Assembly (NCBI RefSeq): GCF_900302485.1
Contig: NZ_OMOI01000001.1
Coordinates: forward strand, 2,046,001 to 2,110,000
Reading direction: 5' to 3'
Source: Aliiroseovarius pelagivivens
Lineage (GTDB): Bacteria; Pseudomonadota; Alphaproteobacteria; Rhodobacterales; Rhodobacteraceae
Length of the DNA: 64,000 nt
Made by a program: the position numbers and the translations under genes. Shown piece by piece: positions 1 through 7,816 of this stretch (position 1 is its first letter; each line of letters opens with the position of its first letter). The notes under the pieces were generated by a model. That model did not search any database, was not told where the DNA came from, and saw only the letters and a list, made by a program, of their open reading frames with translations.

Positions 1-881
1 GGATCAAAGCGTTTCTGGTCAACAAATTTCGCGGGGACCCGACTCTGTTCGCCGATGGCGCGGCTGAAATCGCGCGCCTGACCGGCTGGCGCGATCTTGG
101 CACCCTGCCCTGGTTTGCGGATGCCTGGCGCTTGCCGGCCGAAGATGTGATGGACATCGCGACCCGCAAAGGCGGTGCGTTCAAAATTGCGGTGCCGCGT
201 CTGAACCGGATTGCCAATTTCGACGACCTTGATCCGCTGGTGAATGAACCCGACATCACGGTCGAGATCATCGAGCCGGGTCGCCCCCTGCCCGGTGACG
301 CAGATCTGGTGCTGATCCCCGGATCGAAGTCCACCATCGCCGATCTGGCGGATTTCCGGGCGCAGGGCTGGGACATTGACCTGACAGCCCATATCCGGCG
401 CGGTGGGCACGTTCTGGGCATCTGTGGTGGCTATCAGATGCTGGGGGCCGAGATCATCGACGCTGACGGCATTGAAGGTCCAGCGGGCCGTGTGGCAGGG
501 CTTGGTCATCTGGATGTGGTCACGCATCTCGAGCCGCGGAAGACTCTGGCCCTGACGCAAGCAACACACCTGCCATCGGGCCAGTCGGTCGAGGGGTACG
601 AGATCCATCTGGGACGTAGCGAAGGCCCAGATTGCGACAAAGCGTGGTTGTCTGTGCAGGGCCGCCCAGAAGGAGCCAGCAGCGTAGATGGACGTATTCT
701 GGGGTGCTATCTGCACGGGCTCTTTGCTGCGGACGGATTCCGGCGGCATTTCCTGAATGGGTTAGGTGCGAAGACGTCAGAGGTCAGCTTTGACGTACAA
801 ATTGAAACCAGCCTGGATGCGCTGGCCGATCATCTGGAAACGCATCTGGATTTGGACGCCCTGCTGGCCCTGGCCCGCTAA
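1..881 (+). CDS. cobQ: Adenosylcobyric acid synthase CobQ, 3' part
   Basis: C-terminal part of the glutamine-dependent amidase that amidates side chains of adenosylcobyrinic acid a,c-diamide in cobalamin synthesis. The open frame enters the window at base 3 and reads straight into a class I glutamine amidotransferase domain. An early segment reads FLVNKFRGD, as in CobQ; the nucleophile-elbow motif GICGGYQMLG carries the catalytic Cys, and a late YLHGLF holds the catalytic His. The 5' end lies outside the window. It converges on the PopZ-like gene after about 100 bp with no clear terminator. Another cobalamin gene, bluB, lies at 55.9 kb. Confidence 0.93.
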   Translation, partial: IKAFLVNKFRGDPTLFADGAAEIARLTGWRDLGTLPWFADAWRLPAEDVMDIATRKGGAFKIAVPRLNRIANFDDLDPLVNEPDITVEIIEPGRPLPGDADLVLIPGSKSTIADLADFRAQGWDIDLTAHIRRGGHVLGICGGYQMLGAEIIDADGIEGPAGRVAGLGHLDVVTHLEPRKTLALTQATHLPSGQSVEGYEIHLGRSEGPDCDKAWLSVQGRPEGASSVDGRILGCYLHGLFAADGFRRHFLNGLGAKTSEVSFDVQIETSLDALADHLETHLDLDALLALAR

Positions 882-987
882 GCCCTAGAGTATTCCGCCT
901 GTACCATAAGACACGAATACCCTGGCACGCCTTCGGCGCTCTCGGAACAGTGGTGTGGCTCTAGATTTCGGGTAAAGGCGGAAAGCT

Positions 988-1995
988 TTAGTCAAACTTT
1001 TCCAAGGAAAGAGCGCGAGTCACTTCGCGGCGCACCATTCGGCGGACGGCTTGGGTGATCTTTACCCCCATCTCGCCTTTCAGTTCTTCGCGCACAATCT
1101 GCGAGACAATCTCTTGAAGGTGATCTTCGTCGATGAAATCGCTGTCATCTTCGATGATTTCTGCCATCGGGGCGTCATCCACTGTCGCAACAAGCGTTTC
1201 GGTGTCGTCGCCTTCATTAGCCACTTCACCTGACAGATCATCTGCCTCAACTTCATCCTCAATCGTTTGGTCTTCGACCTCACCCTCCGGGATTATGTCC
1301 GAACCGGCCTGAGTGACCTCGTCGTCGTCGGCTGGCAGATCGGCGTCTGCAATCTCATCCTGCTCAGATGTTAGCTCAAGAGCGCTATCTTCCTCGGGTG
1401 TGTCGTCTTGCGCAGGCTCTTCGACCTCGGCCGCGATCACGGGTTCAACAGCTTCGACAGCAACCGCTTCTTCTTCGGCCTCGGCAGTTTCGGACGATGC
1501 TTCCTCTGCCGCGCGTGTCATACGTTCATGCAAAAAGGCCACCTGAGCGGTTTCACCCAAAGCATCGCTATCCCAGTTGTCTTCGAAATCAACCTGCAAC
1601 TCGGCAGGTGGCATCGGCATATCGGGTGAGCTATTCAATCCGGGTTCGGCAATGTTCGTGTCGAAAGACAGGACAAGCGGCGGCACAAGTTTAGCTTCAT
1701 CAGCGTCCACAGCATCTTCCGCTGCATCTGTCGCTGACAGATCGCCTTGCTCTAGCAATTCCACCGGAATATCGCGGCCTGTGGGCGGGGTTGCTGGTAC
1801 ACTTTGCCCATTGGCTTTCGTGGCCTCGGTCGTGTCGCCCGCGAAGACGCGGAATGCTGGCGTCAGGATCAACTTGTTGTCCTTGGCGTCCGAAGATTCT
1901 CCCGTGTCCTTCTGTTCGGGCTGACCGGCAGAAATTAGACGGCGAATCGAAGACAGAACATCTTCGATATCAGCATTCGACACCGGATCCGACAT
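988..1995 (-). CDS. PopZ/DUF2497-like acidic protein
   Basis: 335 aa. The N-terminus (MSDPVSNADIEDVLSSIRRL) and a helical, basic C-terminus (about the last 45 residues, including VRRMVRREVTRAL) flank a long, very acidic Glu/Asp/Ala-rich low-complexity linker. This is the layout of the DUF2497/PopZ family, polar scaffolds in alphaproteobacteria; equivalence to Caulobacter PopZ is inferred. I chose the ATG at 1995 because AGGAAG lies about 6 nt upstream; an in-frame start at 2013 lacks such a site. It is the last of three co-oriented genes, pcm–tolC–this one. The repetitive linker creates long shadow frames on the plus strand. Confidence 0.72.
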   Translation of the reverse strand: MSDPVSNADIEDVLSSIRRLISAGQPEQKDTGESSDAKDNKLILTPAFRVFAGDTTEATKANGQSVPATPPTGRDIPVELLEQGDLSATDAAEDAVDADEAKLVPPLVLSFDTNIAEPGLNSSPDMPMPPAELQVDFEDNWDSDALGETAQVAFLHERMTRAAEEASSETAEAEEEAVAVEAVEPVIAAEVEEPAQDDTPEEDSALELTSEQDEIADADLPADDDEVTQAGSDIIPEGEVEDQTIEDEVEADDLSGEVANEGDDTETLVATVDDAPMAEIIEDDSDFIDEDHLQEIVSQIVREELKGEMGVKITQAVRRMVRREVTRALSLEKFD

Positions 1996-2146
1996 AGGGC
2001 ACTTCCTGTTCAACTACGACATGCAACCGGATTCCCGGTACATTTCATGTCAGACTAGCCAGTTCAGTCGAACCAGACAACAGCCATAAGTGGAAACTAC
2101 GGCATCGAGACAAATCTCACACGCCGCGCAAGTCCCGGAAAGTGTG

Positions 2147-3574
2147 TTATTTCTTACCCAAAGCTTCGAGCACGAGGTCAAGACGCTCGCCCTGCGGGCT
2201 GACGCGGTAAACCGGGGCAGACTGGACGGTGTTGTAATAGGCCTCGGGATCATAGGTAACGACACCAAGGTTCAGATGCTCGGCAGTCAGAAGACCCATC
2301 GACGACAACAGCGAGTAGACGGCGAAGTACTGATTGGACTGTGCCGTAATCCGGGCAGCTTCCGCATTCAGCAGTTCCTGTTCCGCGTTCAGAACATCCA
2401 ACGTGGTGCGCGATCCAAGAGAGGCCTCTTCACGTGCGCCGCGTAGTGCTACGCGACTGGCGCGAATCTGGCGATCCGTGGCTTCAAGCGATGCTGATGC
2501 AATCGCCAGCTGCGCCCACGCATTGGCCACGCCCTGATCAACAGCAATACGGGTCTGATGCAGGCCTGCTCGGGCAGCTTCGGACTGTGCGATGGCTTTG
2601 CGGTATTCAGCAGACAAACGGCCACCAGCATAGATGGTGCCCTGAAGTGATACGCCGACAGAGTGGGAAACCTGATCACGAATATTCGGTGGGGTAAAAG
2701 GCCCCGTCGAGATCGGAGCATCCTTCACCCATTGCGACTGGGCCTGCCCCACAATCATTGGCTTCATGCTGTCTTTCGAGATCGCAACACCCAGATCCGC
2801 CGCGTCTACGTTGTGCTGGGCCGCCAAGATATTCGGGTGACGATCCCGTGCAACAGCCTGTGCCGCTTCGACCGTCTTCGCGGTCATGGGCGGCGCGGGT
2901 GGAGCGGTAAGCGTGTGCGGGTAGTACCCGGTCACCGCTTTGTATTCTTCGCGGGCAATCTCAAGACCTCCACGCGCAGAGGCTTCGTTGGCACGGGCAG
3001 CGGCCAGACGCGCACGGGCCAAAGCCACGTCGGTCTGGGTAACTTCACCCACTTCGAAACGATCATTCGCCGCGCGAAGTTCTTGCGTCAAAACCCGAAC
3101 CGAGTTGCTTTGCAGTTGGGCGTTCTCGACCGCTGAACGGACATTCAGATAGGCTTGTACCGCACGCAGAAGCACTTGCTGCTCAATTCCTACAAGATTG
3201 TCACGGGTAGCCAGCACCAGTTGTTTCTGAAGCTCGATCGCCTTCTTGCTGCGCCCGAAGTCAAACACCAGAATGCTGGCGGTAAGGGTCGCAGACGTGC
3301 GCCATCCAGTATTATTTACGATACCAGTGTCCGGGTCCGAAAAGGTCTGGTTTAGCGCATAGGTCAGTGTCGGGCGAAGCGCAGAACGGGCGATGGCAAC
3401 ATCTTCATCGGCTGCGCGCAGAGTGGCGCGGTTCTGTTCCAGAAGACCGCTGGTCTTATAGGCCGACGCCATCGCGTCAGAAAGGCTTTCAGCATAGGCT
3501 GCAGGGGCCGCTACGATGGCACAGGCCGCCGCAATGGCCATTCCCGTCAACTTTGATTTGAACCCAGTACGCAT
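2147..3574 (-). CDS. tolC: TolC-family outer membrane efflux channel
   Basis: 475 aa outer membrane factor, expected to form the trimeric exit duct for type I secretion or RND/MFS efflux. A signal peptide covers about residues 1-29 (ends AAYAES). Two Ala/Gln-rich coiled-coil repeats, typical of the OEP family, follow; near the start is the family-like ALRPTLTYALNQ stretch. Length matches TolC/BepC proteins. The start at 3574 has GGAGAG about 6 nt upstream; a start at 3592 would add six residues before the signal peptide. It lies 46 bp downstream of the PIMT gene and is probably co-transcribed with it. The substrate cannot be told from the sequence. Confidence 0.93.
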   Translation of the reverse strand: MRTGFKSKLTGMAIAAACAIVAAPAAYAESLSDAMASAYKTSGLLEQNRATLRAADEDVAIARSALRPTLTYALNQTFSDPDTGIVNNTGWRTSATLTASILVFDFGRSKKAIELQKQLVLATRDNLVGIEQQVLLRAVQAYLNVRSAVENAQLQSNSVRVLTQELRAANDRFEVGEVTQTDVALARARLAAARANEASARGGLEIAREEYKAVTGYYPHTLTAPPAPPMTAKTVEAAQAVARDRHPNILAAQHNVDAADLGVAISKDSMKPMIVGQAQSQWVKDAPISTGPFTPPNIRDQVSHSVGVSLQGTIYAGGRLSAEYRKAIAQSEAARAGLHQTRIAVDQGVANAWAQLAIASASLEATDRQIRASRVALRGAREEASLGSRTTLDVLNAEQELLNAEAARITAQSNQYFAVYSLLSSMGLLTAEHLNLGVVTYDPEAYYNTVQSAPVYRVSPQGERLDLVLEALGKK

Positions 3575-3620
3575 TTCACTCTCCTGCCTCATATTGGCCT
3601 ATGCGGGTTTGACCCGATGT

Positions 3621-4274
3621 TTACAGCGCGAATTCACGTGGCGTTTCAAATCCTGCCACAACCGGGGCACCGGCGCTGAAATTCGGTCGCCAGACCATGT
3701 CCCCGTCAATCTTATACCCGATTTTTGCGGTGCCCAACATCCCCTCGGCAAAGATACAGGCGATACGGCCACCTTCCTTAAGCTGATCCAGCAATGCCGT
3801 CGGCACAGTTTCCACCGCACCTTGCACCATGATCACATCATAAGGGCCATTCTTTTCATTGCCTTCAGCAAGCGGACCAGCCACCACGGCGACGTTGTCC
3901 ACGCCCTGCGATGACAGAATACCCTGCGCCTCGTTGGCGCGCTCTTCGGTGTCTTCTACGGCAATCACGAAATCCGCCAGCCGTGCCAAAATGGCTGCGC
4001 TGTAGCCCAGCCCACACCCAAGATCCAAAACCAGCTCGTCCGGCTGTACGCTCAACGCATCCAGCATTTTGGCCAGCGTGCGCGGCTCAAGCATCACGCG
4101 CCCGTCGTCCAAGTCGATGTTTTCACCGACATAGGCAGCCTCGCGCTTGCCGTCTGGCACGTATTCCTCGCGCGCGACGGTCAACATCGCATCAATGATC
4201 GGGAACTTTGTAACATCCGATGGACGCACCTGCGTGTCGACCATCGTGGTGCGGCGTGCGGCGAAATCTGTCAT
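3621..4274 (-). CDS. pcm: Protein-L-isoaspartate O-methyltransferase family protein
   Basis: 217 aa SAM-dependent methyltransferase of the PIMT family, which repairs isoaspartyl residues in aged proteins. The SAM-binding motif I reads LVLDLGCGLGYSAAILA (about residue 80), and a later GGRIACI strand follows. The N-terminal MVDTQVRPSDVT segment is characteristic of the Rhodobacterales version. The ATG at 4274 is preferred over the upstream 4343 frame start because family similarity begins at MTDFAARR; its Shine-Dalgarno is weak. It is first in the pcm–tolC–PopZ-like run and divergent from tRNA-Cys. Genuine PIMT activity is inferred; some family members lack it. Confidence 0.82.
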   Translation of the reverse strand: MTDFAARRTTMVDTQVRPSDVTKFPIIDAMLTVAREEYVPDGKREAAYVGENIDLDDGRVMLEPRTLAKMLDALSVQPDELVLDLGCGLGYSAAILARLADFVIAVEDTEERANEAQGILSSQGVDNVAVVAGPLAEGNEKNGPYDVIMVQGAVETVPTALLDQLKEGGRIACIFAEGMLGTAKIGYKIDGDMVWRPNFSAGAPVVAGFETPREFAL

Positions 4275-4474
4275 GGCGGGCCTATGTTTCTGGGATCTTT
4301 GTTTTCTATTGCCACAGTTATGCCTGTGGCTGCAATCCTGCAAGGTGGTGGGACCGTATTGATCGCCCGATCTGGCAATTTATGAAACCTGTGCCAGAAA
4401 ATCACACATCCAACCGCGAAACCGGGCTGGACATCCCCCCAAGATTGGCGCTAGAGAACCCCCACACCACGGAT

Positions 4475-4548
4475 GGCGAGTTGGCGGAGTGGTGACGCAG
4501 CGGATTGCAAATCCGTGTACACCGGTTCGATTCCGGTACTCGCCTCCA
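4475..4548 (+). tRNA. tRNA-Cys (GCA)
   Basis: A 74-nt cloverleaf with encoded CCA. Acceptor GGCGAGT pairs with ACTCGCC, the anticodon loop is TTGCAAA (anticodon GCA) in the stem GCGGA/TCCGT, and the T-arm loop contains TTCGATT. From the first T of the anticodon loop onward it is also the left attachment site of the island that follows: the last 44 nt recur exactly at 10553. Confidence 0.96.
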
Positions 4549-4549
4549 T
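4505..4549 (+). repeat. attL core: 3' half of tRNA-Cys, 45-bp direct repeat copy 1
   Basis: The 45 bp from the anticodon loop to one base past the CCA are identical to 10553-10597. Identity stops on both sides, which defines the crossover segment of a tyrosine-recombinase integration. The left copy keeps the tRNA intact. Confidence 0.95.
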
Positions 4550-4593
4550 ATCTTTTCAATGACTTACGGAACGCACGCCCCAAGGGGCACATT

Positions 4594-4620
4594 GGCGTCT
4601 AAACAAATGTCTAAACATTC
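4594..4620 (+). repeat. Candidate integrase arm-type sites, left end
   Basis: Two copies of GTCTAAAC (within 4594-4604 and 4608-4620) lie 45-70 bp inside the left attachment core. The second continues as ATTC, matching the copy at 10467-10481 near the right end. Repeats inside both ends of a tRNA island fit arm-binding sites of a tyrosine integrase; this role is inferred. Confidence 0.45.
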
Positions 4621-4853
4621 TGTTTTTGTTCCGTACACCTAGCACTCCTCCAACTCCCTGTTCCTTGACCCTACTCCGAAGACCTAGCTGCTTCTGACAC
4701 AGCCTAATTTCTGAGCAATCGAAGACAAGTTCACCCAATTCGCACAAGATCAAGATCGAGAAGATCCGCTAGAACGTGAAACACAGCCCCGAGACTCCGT
4801 AGACTTCATCTATCGGAGGAGGGTCGGGGCGTTCGGCAATACACATCCTTGAT

Positions 4854-5061
4854 CCTGTATGCATTTAGAGACAAGTAGAGTAGTATTCCGGCGCTCATCC
4901 GAAAGCCGCTGAATTCCATAACCAACTAAAAACTACTTCCACCGCCGAAAGGCAGCCACTTTACGTCAAGAAGTATCCACAATGCCTCGAAGATTTTGGG
5001 GCGCAATAATCCAGATAGTGCCCAAAAAACCACAAATCCCTGTATGCGTTTAGCGACAAGT
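4854..5061 (+). repeat. Imperfect 23-bp direct repeat in the left leader of the island
   Basis: The segments 4854-4876 and 5039-5061 match at 21 of 23 positions (both begin CCTGTATGC and end GACAAGT). The rest of the 625-bp stretch between tRNA-Cys and 5174 holds no gene I can support. The repeats could be regulatory or recombinase-binding sequences of the integration module. Confidence 0.4.
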
Positions 5062-5173
5062 TCAGAGGTTCTGATTGTCAAAATGAACTCGTGGTGTTGC
5101 CGCCGAATCCACCCCCATCTAGAATCTGCCTATCGGCGTTTGCATGCGTGGCTCACTCGCATTCAGCTGAAAG

Positions 5174-5392
5174 ATGCGCAAACACATAGAACCGTCAGAT
5201 CTTGGGATTGGATTTGGAATGACTGCGACACCTATCGAGAAAAAGGCGCTCGGCTTGCTCAACACCTTTGAGCGCGCGGGTAAGACGGTAAGTCGAGTCA
5301 CTATTGAAGGACGCAAAATTGAGATTGTGCTCTCGAAGCCCAAGGAACGCGATGAATTTGCGAGGATAGATATGCGCCATGGCAAAACGTGA
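5174..5392 (+). CDS. Small integrase-associated protein
   Basis: 72 aa, charged and soluble, with no membrane segment. Its last 14 bp overlap the integrase start (ATG at 5379 inside its terminal codons), so the two are probably translationally coupled. Similar small genes directly upstream of tyrosine integrases occur in Rhodobacterales islands (from memory, not searched). There is no recognisable helix-turn-helix, so an excisionase/directionality role is only a possibility. The ATG at 5174 lacks a strong Shine-Dalgarno. Confidence 0.55.
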   Translation: MRKHIEPSDLGIGFGMTATPIEKKALGLLNTFERAGKTVSRVTIEGRKIEIVLSKPKERDEFARIDMRHGKT

Positions 5393-6392
5393 GTTACCAA
5401 AACACGTCTACCGCCAAAGAAACGGGCTGTACTTTCAGCGCCGTGGCTGGCCTTCTCGGAAGTTTGTGAACGAATTTGGAAGCCCCGAATTCTGGCAAGA
5501 ATACGCAGATATTCTGAACGGCGATGCGCCAGTAGCGCGCGTGACAAAGCGCGATTTCGAAGCTTTGATAAAGAGCTATCGGCAATCTCCACGTTACGTT
5601 CGTCTCAAACCTCGCACCGCGTTGGATTACGACAAGTATCTAGAATTCTTTCGAGCACGGATGGGTACCGCAAATCCAGCGATCATGAAGCGGAAAGATG
5701 TAATACGTCTTCGAGACGCCAACGCTGACAAAATATACTTTGCTAACTACTCGCTGCGCGTCCTTCGTGTACTCATGGAACACTGTGTCGACCTCGGTTG
5801 GCGGGATGCAAATCCAGCGAAAGGCGTTTCGGAACTGAAAGCCGAAAGGAAAGAACGCGAGCCATGGCCGAGAGACCTGCTCGCCGCCTATCGTGCAGCA
5901 TGTCCACCTGGCACAAGAGAAAGGCTTCTCATGGAGCTTTGTGTTGGCACCGGTCAGCGAATTGGTGACGTGCTCGAAATGCGATGGTCAGATATTCAAG
6001 ATGGCGGCTTTGTTGTGAAGCAAAACAAGACCGGAAAAGAGCTTTGGGTTCCGATCTTGCATGAACTACTGACGTCCCTTGAAGCTGCAAACCGTCATTC
6101 AGTATTCATCCTGACCAATGAGAGGGGAACGAACCGCTGGTCATATCGCGGAGCTTCACAGGCCGTCAGAAACGTAAGGAAGCAGATCGGTGCGCTAGAC
6201 TACGACATTCATAGCTGGCGGTATAATGCGGCCTGCGAGCTAGTTGAAGCGGGTTGCAGCGATGATCTGGTTGCGGCGGTTACAGGACAGAGCCCGGCTA
6301 TGGTTCTGCATTACACCAAAAAAACTCGTCAAATGACCAGGGCAAAAGAGGCCCAAAGAAGACGCTCAAACCACATGAAATCGAAGAACTAA
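5379..6392 (+). CDS. Tyrosine recombinase / integrase of the tRNA-Cys island
   Basis: 337 aa phage-type integrase. The N-terminal half (about 50-150) is a SAM-like core-binding domain. The catalytic domain shows R194 in GTGQRIGDVLEMRW, a likely Lys in QNKTGKELWVPI, H278 and R281 in HSWRYNAAC, and the nucleophile Y312 in LHYTKKT. The position usually His/Trp after the Gly of the LGH box is Gln here (TGQSP), as in many island integrases. It reads away from tRNA-Cys and should catalyse recombination between the 45-bp cores. All catalytic residues are present, so it is probably active. Confidence 0.95.
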   Translation: MAKRELPKHVYRQRNGLYFQRRGWPSRKFVNEFGSPEFWQEYADILNGDAPVARVTKRDFEALIKSYRQSPRYVRLKPRTALDYDKYLEFFRARMGTANPAIMKRKDVIRLRDANADKIYFANYSLRVLRVLMEHCVDLGWRDANPAKGVSELKAERKEREPWPRDLLAAYRAACPPGTRERLLMELCVGTGQRIGDVLEMRWSDIQDGGFVVKQNKTGKELWVPILHELLTSLEAANRHSVFILTNERGTNRWSYRGASQAVRNVRKQIGALDYDIHSWRYNAACELVEAGCSDDLVAAVTGQSPAMVLHYTKKTRQMTRAKEAQRRRSNHMKSKN

Positions 6393-6393
6393 T

Positions 6394-6585
6394 ATGGATC
6401 AACTATTTTACCTCGTATTTATTATTGTAGCCTTAGCCTTTCTCATATGGCTGTATTTCATTCTGCCGAGCAATATGGCGAACTCTCGAAATAGGAACGC
6501 GACCCTATGGGTACTGATCGCAATCCTGATAAGCCCGGTTCTTGCCGTGCTGTTGCTTTTGGCGCTCGGTGACGCCGAAACATAG
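6394..6585 (+). CDS. Small two-helix membrane protein
   Basis: 63 aa with two hydrophobic segments (about residues 4-25 and 37-57) joined by a short polar loop (NMANSRNRNA). Its ATG falls two bases after the integrase stop, so it probably shares that transcript. I do not recognise a family. An accessory role for the island is possible but unsupported. The 400 bp after it (6586-6985) contain no gene I can support. Confidence 0.5.
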   Translation: MDQLFYLVFIIVALAFLIWLYFILPSNMANSRNRNATLWVLIAILISPVLAVLLLLALGDAET

Positions 6586-6985
6586 GGCGGAGAGCGGACA
6601 TTCGCTGCGGTCTTAACCAAGGTCGGCTATGCGCAGAAAGCGCACTTTGCAAAGTCTCGCTGACAATCAATATCTATCGTTCGTAATAAACGTCGCCACC
6701 TCATTGCAGTTTTGGCCATGCAGACGATAGTCGCTTGGCTTCCAGCGCTTTGGTCACACTATTGGTTTGGCTTCAGTAATTGGGCCCGTTCGCGTCAGCG
6801 TGCATCTTCAAAAGTTGAGCAAATCTTATATCAAAGTGTAGATCAATCCACGCTGCTCAGCATATTTTTCATAGCGGATGTTCGCCGTTCCCTCGACATG
6901 CCACGGTATACATGTTTGCATGTGAATTTCCTTTTTCGGCACAAGTGATACCTACGCGTTGCTTAGGGACAGGGCAATTAAACTC

Positions 6986-7816
6986 TTACAAGTTATATTT
7001 GGCCTTAACCTCTGCTAAGCACTTTCCTCTAGATATGCTGGAACGGCCATTCCGTGTCTGGTGCAATTCATTGCAGGAGAAGTTCTTCCATAACTTTCGA
7101 AAAGTCTCGCCTTCCTTGCTGGGGTCCCAATCGGCTCGCCTGCGCCACTTCTCTGCCCAACGGTGGCACATTTCGTCGAAGAGTTCTCTGTTAAACGTGA
7201 GGACAAGCGTGTCGACCGCAGCAACAGTTCGCTGCAGCATTGAAAAATCAACGGCAATCCTAACTGGCTTACGATACCTTTGCGCACCTAGCTGAACAGC
7301 GTTTCTACCCGGTAAAATTCCACCGTTGTGCACAAGCCCATGCCGCAAATGACATGCAATATCAAACTCTTTTAGCGGGCCGCTAAACTTGGCGTCCTTC
7401 AGTTCAAAACCAAGGTAGCCTTGAGATGCCTTTTTTAGCTCAGCTCTAGAGCTGAAGGACATGTGTTCAAATGCACTTCTCCTAAACTCAGAATGACCGT
7501 GCCATAGAACCCCACCTAAATTAATACTTTTTTCTGCAGCGGTCTCACGACAAATCGGGCAACCTTCGAGGCTTAATGACAATATTGACCGGAAGTAAGC
7601 TTCCGCAGCAGAAACCGATCCGAGAACAAGAAGACCTCCCAAATGCCCATTTTGAGACAACCTATCAACGGTTCCATAGGAAAGAAGGCTTCTTGAGCTC
7701 TTGATATACTCGTCTATCGGAGACTTGAGGTCTACTTCCGTTAAAACTGAATCTATCGATCCAATACTACCAGATGGCGGAGCCTCATTAACAAAATCTG
7801 CTACCTTCAGGCTCAT
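6986..7816 (-). CDS. HEPN-domain putative RNase, partner of the AAA ATPase
   Basis: 276 aa. A helical region around residues 60-85 (LGSVSAAEAYFRSIL) and the motif LRHGLVHNGG at about 157-166 place it with HEPN proteins: R158-x4-H163 matches the R-x4-6-H active site of HEPN ribonucleases such as RiboL-PSP, PrrC/RloC and abortive-infection effectors. CPIC near residue 86 is an isolated CxxC. The ATG overlaps the ATPase stop by 4 bp (ATGA), implying coupled translation and a shared complex or pathway. By analogy the product would be the toxic RNA-cleaving effector held in check by the ATPase. Activity is inferred from the motif only. Confidence 0.72.
   Translation of the reverse strand: MSLKVADFVNEAPPSGSIGSIDSVLTEVDLKSPIDEYIKSSRSLLSYGTVDRLSQNGHLGGLLVLGSVSAAEAYFRSILSLSLEGCPICRETAAEKSINLGGVLWHGHSEFRRSAFEHMSFSSRAELKKASQGYLGFELKDAKFSGPLKEFDIACHLRHGLVHNGGILPGRNAVQLGAQRYRKPVRIAVDFSMLQRTVAAVDTLVLTFNRELFDEMCHRWAEKWRRRADWDPSKEGETFRKLWKNFSCNELHQTRNGRSSISRGKCLAEVKAKYNL

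Noticed and set aside
1313..1924. Ser/Ala- and Arg-rich plus-strand frames opposite the PopZ-like gene
   Set aside because: Low-complexity complement of the acidic linker, not genes.
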